Position numbers and translations under genes: made by a program
DNA from: Liolophura sinensis
Lineage: Eukaryota > Mollusca > Polyplacophora > Chitonida > Chitonidae
Assembly (NCBI RefSeq): GCF_032854445.1
Contig: NC_088295.1
Location: 69,905,058 to 69,969,057 of the forward strand
Length of the DNA: 64,000 bases
Direction: 5' to 3'
Shown: in pieces, positions 1 through 11,300 of the stretch
Numbering within the stretch: the first letter of the stretch is position 1
Layout: each line of letters opens with the position of its first letter
Notes under the pieces: model-generated
Told to the model about the DNA's origin: nothing
The model's input: the letters and a program-made list of their open reading frames with translations, nothing else
Database searches by the model: none

Positions 1-1200
1 TTCAGCCGAGCATAGTGTGCATATGGAGATGTAAGTCGCTGCTGTTGAAGTATTTACATGAACCCGTGATTATGGTTGACGATGGGAATACGAATATCTG
101 TTATGTCTCTTGTGTCTATTATAACGCCTAGATATTTTTGATAATATAATACACTCCCGAACCCCCTAGATTTATAACCCTAGCCGCTGACAAGAAAACA
201 CAACCCTCCACGAATTGAATTATTGCTGATGAAACTTCTCACTAATTTAACATTTAACCAATCAGTAAGAGATCTTGACCATATCCATGCATACTGCTAG
301 TCATGCAGTAACCACATCTCCGCAGGCCCAAATTTCTCCAACTTTCCTTACCCACAGCACGATTATGATTTATGTCAACACCAAAACTTCTCTCACAAAC
401 ATGGTAGAATCTCGTGGAATTGGTTGCCATAGAAATGAGCAAGCATCTCGTTTCGAATGGAAATGTCCTTCTTGCCAGTATACTGCGCCAGTGAAGCGTA
501 AGATCTCAATGGGACAGGGCTGCTCTATCCCGTGTACCTTTTCACGACAAGAGGTGATCAATCCGCAAAAATGAGCCGAGTCCAAAGTAGAAATTGGCCA
601 ACTCGCAGCCTGTTCGTTGTGCTGAGGGCTAATTGCGCGAGGCTTTCTCAATGGAATCATTAGATCAGAAAATCAACATACAACCACAGTATTGACAGCT
701 TTGGGGAAGACCGTACGCTCTGTAAATTGATTAGAAACTCGATCGGCTTGAGAAAAAGCGGAGAATAAAACCATTACGGCGTGGCCAATTCATTTAAGGT
801 TAATATCTGGCAAATTCTAGATTATTAAAATAACCGCATTCAAAGACATTCATGGCAAAGAAAAAACAATTCCATAATCTTTCGGACTACAGGAGAGGGT
901 CCTAATAAAAATAAAAACTTATGTCCTACCATTACAGGGATAAAGCCTGAAACTATGGACTTTAAATCAAAAAGTTTTCCGTGATAATTTACGATTCATT
1001 TGTGTACAGTTTTTAGTAGAATGTGAGCCATAGAAAAATGCATCATCCATACAGGAAATCTAATACCATATGAACTGGCTGTTTGGATAAGATTTCAAAT
1101 GTATTGTACATCATGCATGCATGTTTAGCTACTTTGTGAAAATGTTTTGCTTCTGCGTCATGTAAATTTATTTGATATTGCACATAAATTCTTTTATAAG
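1..1200. other. Intergenic DNA, no gene recognised
   Basis: Unique-looking AT-rich sequence. Short open frames of 60-100 codons occur on both strands around 254-660, but they overlap one another, lack splice context and resemble no family I know. No RNA gene or repeat is recognisable. Confidence 0.5.
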
Positions 1201-1204
1201 TAAG

Positions 1205-1579
1205 ACCACTCCCTGCGATGATGAAGATACTGATGGTGATGATGATATTGATGTAATGATGATATTGATGGTGATGATGGTGATAATGATGACACTGATG
1301 GTGATGATACTGATGGTGATGATGAAGACACTGATGGTGACGATGATATCGATGATGATGGTAGAGTTACTGGTGATCATGACATGGATATTAATAGTGA
1401 TGATGATGATACTGATGGTGATGATGAAGGTGATGATAACGACGAATATGATGATGGCGGCGGCGGCGGTGGTGGTGATGATGATGACGATGATACGACG
1501 GCGACGATGACGGTGGTGGTGGTGGTGGGGATTCTGGTGGTAGTGGTGGTGGTGGCGGTGGCGGTGGTGGTGGTGGTGA

Positions 1580-1613
<34 letters not shown>

Positions 1614-1750
1614 GATGGTGATGATGGTGGTGGTGGTGATGGTGGTGGTGGTGGTGGTGGTGGTGCCGATAATAGATGTTACAGAAATAATTATGACAAT
1701 GATAATTGTGGTGGAGATGGGGCATGATAATAATGTAGGTGGTGGGGTGA
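1205..1750. repeat. GAT/GGT trinucleotide microsatellite
   Basis: About 500 bp of imperfect trinucleotide repeat, mainly GAT then GGT with GAC and GGC variants, flanked by looser GATGATACT-type repeats. Because the unit is three bases, all frames stay open: the minus strand reads as a poly-His stretch and the plus strand as Val/Met/Asp runs. This is low-complexity DNA, not a gene. Confidence 0.95.
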
Positions 1751-1759
1751 GGGTTTTGC

Positions 1760-2925
1760 CGTTAGTTAAAATGATGGCATCCTAGATGGAATGTAGGTAT
1801 GCAACACAGAAAAGAAACGCGTTCACGACAAACTGAGTAAAAATTACAGACATTTTGATTCTTAAAACTCCTATATTGTACACAGTTTGACGTATAAAGT
1901 TCCAAGTTTGCGTACACTTTAAAAGCTTGTGTCAAGGACTAACGGAAGTCCAGATGATTTCGTAATTCCTACAAACCACAATCTCATTGAAAAACTAAAA
2001 CCACTCATTAAAGAGTTTAGCAAGAAGAGTATTTTTACTTCTCGCACCATTGATCAGAGCAAAAACAAGTTCCAGATTTGTGGAGAAAGATTCATTGTTG
2101 GTCTCTAACACGAACAGGAAACTTGTTGACAGAGTAAAGTGCAACATAACACGAGTCAATGGGAGAAAGGCCAACTTCGGATGAAACTCGATGTCCGGTT
2201 GGTCAGGAATAGATTACTTCAACTACTATTTCACGATCAGACTGACGGACACAACCAACTCAGCTGTCCCAGACTTGAGAAAGCTAATATTTTATAAGGT
2301 TGGTGTGAGCATCAAACCTATTGGCAAATGATCCCACTTCCCGGAAATCTGAGCATACGGGTCATTCTGCCCGGCTAGTCACGAAACAGGCTAATCGGGT
2401 GCAATCAGAATTGGGCAAAGTCTCGTAACTCGGACCTTCTATGTAGCAAATCGGGAGTCTGTCCTACTATTTTCGGAACTATTAAAGTATTAGTCCATAC
2501 TGTCCAAATGAAGAGAAAGCGACGGGCGAGGCGTCATCAAAAAGTGATCTGACTCAGTTTAACATGAAGTGAAATGGCGGTTTCAATTGCTGGCGGAGTA
2601 AAACAAAAGTACACTACACAGCTCTTCCTTATATGGGATCGACTTCACTCCCGATCGACTTCACTCCATCTGTTTTCATACATTGCCATGTTGCTTCCCC
2701 ATACATAGTTTTTTGAGTCTAACAATCCGTCATGTGATTGGTCAGGTCAGTTCTTTTTTTTTCTAATATCAATTATATCTCAGGGTATCTCACATTTGCA
2801 TAACCTAAGAACGAAAATAAATCTCCCTGGATTTACTAGTACATAGGTTTATAGGTTCAAATCCATTGTGGAAATTTATTGTTAAAATAGTCACCAATAC
2901 AGCACAAGTATATAGCAGTATTCCG
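1760..2925. other. Intergenic DNA, nothing recognised
   Basis: No exon, RNA gene or clear repeat was recognised. A short direct duplication, GATCGACTTCACTCC, occurs at about 2638-2670. Confidence 0.45.
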
Positions 2926-2929
2926 ATCT

Positions 2930-3285
2930 GAATCGTGAGTTGAGCACAGTGGCCCTAAATGTGTGAGGCTATGGTCAGTGAATCGTGAGCGGGGCACAGT
3001 GGTCCCAAATGTGTGAGACTATGGTCAGTGAATCGTGGAGCGGGGCACAGTGGTCCCAAATGTGTGAGACTATGGTCAGTGAATCGTGAGCGGGGCACAG
3101 TGGTCCCAAATGTGTGAGACTATGGTCAGTGAATCGTGAGCGGGGCACAGTCGTCCCAAATGTGTGAGACTATGGTCAGTGAATCGTGAGCTGGGCACAG
3201 TCGTCCCAAATGTGTGAGGCTATGGTCAGTGAATCGTGAGCTGGGCACAGTCGTCCCAAATGTGTGAGGCTATGGTCAGTGAAGC
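2930..3285. repeat. 50-bp tandem array, about 7 copies
   Basis: The unit begins GTCAGTGAATCGTGAGCGGG and continues GCACAGTGGTCCCAAATGTG. Copies recur every 50-51 bp with few substitutions (GCGG/GCTG, GTGG/GTCG), which suggests recent expansion. It lies between genes and next to no recognised exon, unlike the five arrays at splice junctions elsewhere in the window. Confidence 0.93.
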
Positions 3286-3425
3286 GTGGGATATAGGGAA
3301 ATAGGTTAGGCAACTGACGAGGTGCGGTGCCATTATCCGGTCACTCCAGTTTCCTACGCCATATAAGTGAAAAATCATTTAACACGGCGTTAAACTCCAA
3401 TTATTTAAATATTTAAATAATTTCA
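3286..3425 (+). repeat. Degenerate SINE 3' end
   Basis: The stretch around 3345-3420 (ATATAAGTGAAAAATC, then ACGGCGTTAAACTCCAATTA) is a diverged match to the 3' end of the full SINE copies at 35445 and 58734. The tRNA-like head is missing, so this is an old or truncated copy. Confidence 0.6.
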
Positions 3426-5298
3426 AAAAGACATTACAGACTTTATTACCTAATATATATCATTAATTTCAAAAACCACGTGTGCTTCTAATCACAGCAG
3501 AAGCTTCCGCTGGGCTTTCCAAACACATCCATCATCCAGAGACCAGTCCTTCTCACAAAAATTAACTGCCACCTAATCTCTCATACACAAAAAACCCACA
3601 TGCATAATAAACAAGATTGGTTGCATGTAAAAGAGAAGGAGTTGGAGATTTCGACTGATATCTGGTTGAACTTACCGGCTTATCCAAGGACGTAATTCAA
3701 ATCACATTCCATGTTCGATGGGAAGTTTCATAACATATTGTCAGATTACAATATTTTCAACATTTATAAGAATTAACACAACACCTAGAATTGTTAATTT
3801 GACATAATATTAAGTTAGTTTACAACATTCTGTAAGCATTTTTGTAAAGTGTTGAATTTCTAACACACACACATAGTGATGATTTAACATAATAAATGCT
3901 TTCTCCCCCTACCACAGCTAAAATGTTGGATTTAACATTATCAAATTATATCATTTCAGGTTTGAGTGTGTACATGACAGAAGAAGCAACGACTGAATGG
4001 GTATCGAGCCTATGGTGAATGCGTTGTGTGTGAGAATACAGTGTATGAGCACAATATATGCGCATAATGACAAGCATAGCGAAATCAGCATATAACGTGA
4101 TAATACCGTATAGGATATAACGTATAAATACGGTGTATGAATACAAGGTATGGTTACAGTACGTGGTCAAAACAAGCTAGTTACGCTCAGTTGGGCAAAC
4201 TAGTATTTTTATCCACAAATGCTGACTCCTTTAAAGTATTTATGTAAGAACCCATTCGTCTACTTGACATCCTTGGAATAAAACAGTGGATGAGATCTTT
4301 GCAAAGGATGTCTGAAGTCTTCCCTTTAGGCTAACCTGTAACGAATACGTACATCAACTTGGTGTGTACATGAGTTAAATTGGTAACACCATCAAGGGCC
4401 GTTGGATTTCTCCAAGCACAACCACATGTAAACACAAGACAGCGTCCGTGTTTTGCACAGACATGTCACTGTCATATTCACTAAATTAAGACACGTATGT
4501 AGATAATAATAGTGCAGACCCTTGAAGATTGAGGACATACTTTATGAATCGTGTGTTTTTTTTAAATTTTGCCATCATGGTATGACAATGCCGTGTTGGG
4601 GTTGATAGTCCATAGTGCCTATAGAAACTTGTCCTTATGAATATTCACTGATTCCATATAGCTCGTTTCTTTTCACTCGGCTGAAAGTCGTGAAGTCGTT
4701 CAGCTGAAAAGGCGGTCTGATCATTAACATTTTCCCCCTGTGTACGGACAAGTGAGTAGAGCCTTTTCCCCCAGCAAAAGCGGCCTTAGACAGAGTCGGG
4801 ACGTTCCTCTCTTCTTAAATGACCATTTAGCATTACAGACTCAGGAGGTGTCAAAGCATTATTTAATTATATGGGCCTTATTCACCTTTGACTGGAACTG
4901 GCCTGCCTCAATGATAAAAGGTGTGCGCAGTGTTGTAGAAAAAGCCCAGCTCTTTTGAGCCAAGAACGTCTTGAGAGTTGGGCAGTGTAAGTTGGATTAA
5001 CGAGTGGAAACGGGGTGTAGGGAGACTGATCGGCTTCGACTAGTCTCAGAACACGTGGGGAGAGGAGGCACCTTAAATCGGGCAGATGTCAGTAGAGGTA
5101 ATTAGCGGCTAATCACTGGACACTGCAATGATATCGATATAGTCCACCGAGGTATCAGTCTGTGCTCGAGATAAGTCTGTGAATGTGCATTTGGCAACAT
5201 AAACAAGTTTTTAAAGTAAGACCGACGCTTCAAATGTAACAATCCGTTTGATCTCGGTGCAACGTTTCTAGGGTTCCTCAAGATCTCAGGATATACTC
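3426..5298. other. Upstream flank of RFX4
   Basis: No coding exon is recognised. If the exon ending at 5317 is the first RFX4 exon, the promoter and 5' leader lie in the last several hundred bases here. No TATA box, CpG-rich core or known operator could be assigned from sequence alone. A 72-codon open frame at 4740-4958 has no recognisable similarity. Confidence 0.4.
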
Positions 5299-5317
5299 AT
5301 GGAAGGGGCAACAAATG
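5299..5317 (+). CDS. RFX4: Candidate first coding exon of RFX4
   Basis: ATG at 5299 opens MEGATN and leaves one extra base before a consensus donor (G|GTAAGT at 5318). That phase is exactly what the next recognised exon needs: it starts at 11391 with two bases completing a Glu codon, giving N-E-D-W-L-D-Q-C. Vertebrate RFX4 has a similarly short first coding exon before its E-S-W-I-E-R-C sequence. The evidence is phase, donor quality and position only; the peptide is too short for homology, so another upstream start is possible. Confidence 0.5.
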
Positions 5318-8300
5318 GTAAGTAGAAAAAAATTTCCATGTAGCAAAATTCTTCTTTTGCAGCAATTATATTGAAATGTACAAATAGATAAATTATACGA
5401 AAATTTCGTACGTCGTGTGTTTGATAACTGTTATATTTATTACTTCAGTATTTGGAGTTACTTTCTGATTTTACCGATGACGTACCAGAACGAAAACTTG
5501 TCCTGTCCATTGTGTTCCCTGTTTAGTTCATGACACCGCCACACATTTTTAATTCCATTGAAATATGTACAGAAAAGTTGGTGAAATTAAAGCTTGATAA
5601 GAAACTCTTTTCAAATATTCCCTGCAGTTCGTAGTATAGGTTTTAATTAACCGCGTGTAACTTTGGTCTCGCAGTCAGCAATTTGACTTCCCTTCCCTGC
5701 ATTTTACTGTGTCCGTGTATCTCTCTGTGTGGAATATTTCCATCGCCTCATTTGTGAATAATGAGACAAGCCAAGAATCATAACGTTTACTACATGCATG
5801 AATTTTTTTCTTTCATCATTGCATATGTCATTCAAACATCTATTCATCCAACATACATATATATGTGCACAACATCCTTTATGTGTAACTGAGTTGATTT
5901 CTTTGTCACGTTGTAAACAAGTTCAAACACTTTTATCTCATTTTTATTTCACCGAAAACTAACTCATTTTTCAATTGAAAACATTAGCTATTTGATTAAA
6001 TGCCATTACAATTGATCTCAGATGTCACCTGTAGTCTACAGCTTTAAGCCTTGTAGCTGGTAGATTTCTATAAGAGCCACAATATGCATGTTTCTAGCAC
6101 CTGCTCAATTAGCTCATTAAGTAATCAGAGGTGAAATGACAAACTGAGAGAGATGCTATGAATCTGTCCCGATTAATCAGCGCCACAGGTGGAAATTACA
6201 GGTAACTACCTGGATATTGATAAGTAGTGATTAAGCAGGTTAAGCTACTCCCTATGGTTTGAGCAGATGCTGCTTAGTTCCAATGGAAAACTGTAACACT
6301 TACAAAATATGTATGTATGCAACCCTCTGGACACGTGCCAGCCTCAATACCAAACTAAAATATCATAATAATAAAATATAAAACCAACTAAATAAATAAA
6401 ACATCGCGCAAGAATGTCAAGATATTTTCTGCCTACTAAAAGTATCACCATCAAATATTAATAAACAAATTAGACTGGCGGTATTTTCTTGAAAGTTATA
6501 GTCTTTTCGTTCAAATAGCAATGTGTATTAACAGGAAAACAAAATCTCATATCATGACTCAAAATTTCGGTTTTTATTTTGCTATCATTAGGAGTCAACT
6601 CTGTTAAAGTAAAAATGTAAGCCGAAACAATGAGCAATAATGACGCCTTCATTTTTTGGAGAGACACAACTGGTGCACCTCTTTACTTAAAGCTTATCAG
6701 TGACACTAAAATATTTCGTAATAATTGTATACCCGTGAGGTTTAAATTTTTCAGTGAATATGTCCAAAAGCAAAAACCGTTGATAAAATATAAAGGTCAC
6801 TTGACGCATTGTTTTCCGAATGAAAATAAAAAAACGAATCGGAATTTTGTACATAAAGCTTAAGTTTAAAGAGAATGATTTGTGAGGCGTGCATGTTACC
6901 ATCTGCCTTCACCGCTTGTCAGCATACCTGGGGTGAAGTGATTACAAACTCTGCTAAACAGCTTAACCAGCAGGGGGTGTTGGCATGCCACTGGGACGGC
7001 CCCACAACCACACCGGAAAACATATCCTATTCTGGCCCTCAATTTGCTGCAAAGGCTTGATGGCCTAATGATGATTTTGTCGTGAATGCGACCATTTTAT
7101 TGCTGTAAATCTACACCCGGTGCGCCGTTTGGGGAAGCTATTCAGACCCAACCGTAAGTGTTAACCTCACAATGCAGATAAAGGACTTGGGACAAAAGTA
7201 AAGTGAGGGTAAGAAGCTTATCTCCTCACAGGTAGTGTTTACGATGTACAAAGCCTCTTTCCCGGTCAGGTATACACGGGAGTCGTCACTAACAAGGCTT
7301 CTAAGCTCACTCGAACGGTTTACCTGTCTCTGTCTCAGCCTGCTTCATTAGACTAATGCCATATGAGTAATGACTGTTCATTGTGAAGGCGTGGTCGTCA
7401 AAACACAGTTATCTTAGTTCGATCGTTTATCTTACCTGGCAGCTACCTTAACTGACATATTCGATTTAGTTTTTCACAGCCCCTGGACCAAAATAGTAAA
7501 ATTACTTCACGTTTTGTTCAACGCAAACTCTCACATGAGTATCATTCTGCTCAGTGAAATGTTAACCAGTAAATGACAACAGTTTGAGGCACAATACGGT
7601 ATAATTGCTGGTTTGTGTTCATTGCTTTGATTAAGCTGACCAAATAAAGAACCTCCTTAAAGAACTAAACTTGGTTGAAAACTTATTTGACTCGTTTCGA
7701 ATTTGAAGGTAAATGTCCTCCACGAGAATTAACTATGCTGCTTAATTTTTCAATTCAAATTCACTCGCTGGAAATTATCTCCCAATTCCTCGTGTAGTTC
7801 CTGCACAAACATATTTTTAGTGCACTGATTTTATGTAGGTGTTACAACCGAAAACAGCTTACAAGTTCACTTCGACATGTATTGGTTTATGACATGTCCC
7901 AAACCCATCTACACAAGTAGACTGGATTTCCTGTTCCATATACAGTGTGTCAGTGAAAATAATTCTAAATTGAAGGTTCCTTTTAACGAGGTAAAATTTT
8001 TCGGGACTGATTTGCAAGTATAATGAGGACCTTAAATTCTATAAAATGTTTTTCTAAGGCATTTGTCCGCGTCTGGTTTATATTGAGCTGTTAAGAGCAC
8101 ATGATAGCCGTTTTCACGGCCAGCCTAAACGTGTACACGAGGGAGGTCGGATTTGTAAAGGAATCATCGGGGCGTAAACTAGACCCATGTAACGAGGTGT
8201 CAAAAAGGAATAAAAGAAAACTTCAATAACAAAATATAGCCAAATTCATAAATCAAGTGATATGGATGAGACTTACAACTGATTCCTAGATGTCTCAATA

Positions 8301-11300
8301 ACTGCGAATAGCTATATCCTCTATCAATAACACAGAGATTCGGGCTTACTGTGGTGCACGTATACTTTCTGTTAAGGCCGACTTGTGAGGTCTTTAGTGT
8401 TAGGGTGGGCTTTATAACGGGACCTAATAACAGTACTTGACAAACTCCGGTATTTTGACTTGTTATACACTTTTCTACGAGTCAAGGTGCAGGTGTGTGG
8501 TATTCAAGACGCATTAAATATAAATTTATTATGCTAAATATTAGGCATAAAATACCCCATTTGAATATATACAAATGCAAACATATAACTCTTGTTTAAT
8601 TTATTTCTTTATTTAATTGGTGTTACTTAATACGCCGTACTTAAGATTATTTCACTTATAAGACGGCGACCAGCTCTTGTTTAAAGGTAGAGGCTTATAA
8701 CAATCATAATCAACATATGCAGTTCTATCTTATTGAAATAAACAGGCCCACTGTGTTTAATAAGACATGGATATCAACTCCTCACACCCCTTGCTCATTC
8801 TTTTCTTGAGTGCTTACTATTATCACAAAACATAGTCCCAGGAATATGATTTGTTCATCATACGATAATTTAAAAATTATCTAAATCTGTTGTTCTTGTT
8901 CTCTCATTTTCTTTTACCATCTGCTCAATATGATTTCTAAAGTTAGTTTGCCTGCGTTCGTGGAAACGTGTACAAGCTTCATGGAATGAATGCATGAATA
9001 AATAATTGAGGTTTAACGCCACATTAACAATATTTCAGCCATGTGGCTGTATCCCTCTGTTGAATATGTGTGATCATTGGTATGGGGTGATTGTTGAACT
9101 TCTGTTAGATTCTAGCGGAAACAGCTTTTGTATCAAAGTGTAAGTTTGCATTTGCTTCAGAAGATAGACAGTCAATGTTTATACGAATGATGGTGTGTGT
9201 AAGACTGCAGCCAATATTTATATGAAAGTGTTATTTTGCTCAAGGATGTGTATGTGTACCAGATCACTGACTGTGATTAAGTTTGTACTAAAGTGTTAGT
9301 TGGCATAAGGTTATATGAGTGTTACAAAAGTTTGATTGAACTAACATGTTTCGAAAGTATTTGGTGGTATAAGAAAATGTGCGGTCTACAACAAGGTTGG
9401 CTATATCATTATTTAGATGTTACAGATGATTGACTGGGCCATGGTTGTTATGGACATGTTTATCAGCATGTGTCTGTAAGAGTGTGTGTTACAGATGATT
9501 GACTGGGCCATGGTTGTTACGGCCATGTTTATCAGCATGTGTCTGTAAGAGTGTGTGTTGCAGAGGATTGACTGGGCCATGGTTGTTACGGCCATGTTTA
9601 TCAGCATGTGTCTGTAAGAATGTGTGTTACAGAGGATTGACTGGGCCATGGTTGTTACGGCCATGTTTATCAGCATATGTCTGTAAGAGTGTGTGTTGCA
9701 GAGGATTGACTATGCCATGGTTGTTACGTCCATGTTTATCAGCATGTGTCTGTAAGGGTGTGTGTTACAGATGATTGACCGAGCCAGTGTTGCTATGTTC
9801 ATGTTTATCGGCATGTGTCGGTAAGAGTGTGTGTTACATAGGATTGACTGGGCCATGGCTGTTACGGCCATGTTTATCAGCATGTATCTGTAAGAGTATG
9901 TGTTACATAGGATTGACTGGGCCATGGCTGTTACGGCCATGTTTATCAGCATGTATCTGTAAGAGTATGTGTTACAGAGGATTGACTGGGCCATGGTTGT
10001 TACGGCCATGTTTATCAGCATGTGTCTGTAAGAGTGTGTGTTGCAGAGGATTTACAGGGCCATGGTTGTTACGGCCATGTTTATCAGCATGTGTCGGTTG
10101 TTATGGTCATGTTTATCGGCAAGTGTCGGTAAGAGTGTGTGTTTCAAAGGATTGACTGAGCCATGGTTGTTATGGACATGTTTATCAGCATATGTCTGTA
10201 AGAGTGTATGTTACAGAGGATTGACTGGGCCATGGTTGTTACGGCCATGTTTATCAGCATGCATCTGTAAGAGTGTGTGTTACAGATGATTGATCGGGCC
10301 AAGGTTGTTATGGTCATGTTTATCAGCATGTGTCTGTAAGAGTGTGTGTTACAGAGGATTGACTGGGCCATGTGTGTTACGGCCGTGTTTATCAGCATGT
10401 ATCTGTAAGAGTATGTGTTACAGAGGATTGATCGGGCCAGGGTTGTTATGGCCATGTTTATCAGCATATGTCTGTAAGGGTGTGTGTTGCAGAGAATTTA
10501 CCGGGCCAGTGTTGTTATGTTCATGTTTATCGGCATGTGTTGGTAAGAGTGTGTGTTACATAGGATTGACTGGGCCATGTTTGTTATGGCCATGTTTATC
10601 AGCATATGTCTGTAAGAGTGTGTGTTGCAAAGGATTTACCGGGCCAGGGTTGTTATGGTCATGTTTATCAGCATGTGTCTGTAAGAGTGTGTGTTACATA
10701 GGATTGACTGGGTCATGGTTGCTATGGCCATGTTTATCAGCATATGTCTGTGAGAGTGTGTGTTGCAGAAAACTTGCTAGGCTAGGGTTGTTGTGAACAT
10801 ATTCATCAGCATATGCTTTTGTATGTGTTACAGAGTACTGACTGGGCCAGCTTTGTTATTGCCAAGAACTGACTGTGCAAGGGCTGTTATAGTCATGTTC
10901 ATCAGCATGCCTTTATGTGTGTTTGTTGCAGAGGACTGACTGTCCAAGGGCAGTTATAGTCATGTTCATCAGCATGTCTTTATGTGTGTTTGTTACAGAG
11001 GACTGACTGTGCAAGGGCAGTTATAGTCATGTTCATCAGCATGTTTTATGTGTGTTTGTTGCAGAGAACTGACTGTGCAAGGGCAGTTATAGTCATGTTC
11101 ATCAGCATGTCTTTATGTGTGTTTGTTACAGAGGACTGACTGTGCAAGGGCAGTTATAGTCATGTTCATCAGCATGTCTTTATGTGTGTTTGTTGCAGAG
11201 GACTGACTGTGCAAGGGCAGTTATAGTCATGTTCATCAGCATGTCTTTATGTGTGTTTGTTACACGGAACTGACTGTGCCAGAGTTGTTATGGCCATGTT

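Larger units (their letters stand above)
5318..9400. other. RFX4 intron 1, proximal part
   Basis: Long AT-rich intron if the first exon is right. It holds a minus-strand SINE tail near 8597 and a second-family repeat near 8985-9055. Two overlapping 60-75 codon frames at 6470-6902 lie on opposite strands and look like noise. Confidence 0.4.

Noticed and set aside
275-660. Overlapping open frames on both strands near the left edge
   Set aside because: About 100 codons each, mutually overlapping, with no recognised domain or splice context.
1168-1785. Poly-His (minus) and Val/Met/Asp-rich (plus) open frames of 112-185 codons
   Set aside because: They are translations of a GAT/GGT trinucleotide repeat, which keeps frames open. 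No splice sites or non-repeat domain.
9413-10796. Open frames with a 23-residue period on both strands
   Set aside because: The 69-bp unit is a multiple of three and happens to lack stops in these frames. It is an intronic minisatellite, and the frames do not join RFX4 exons.
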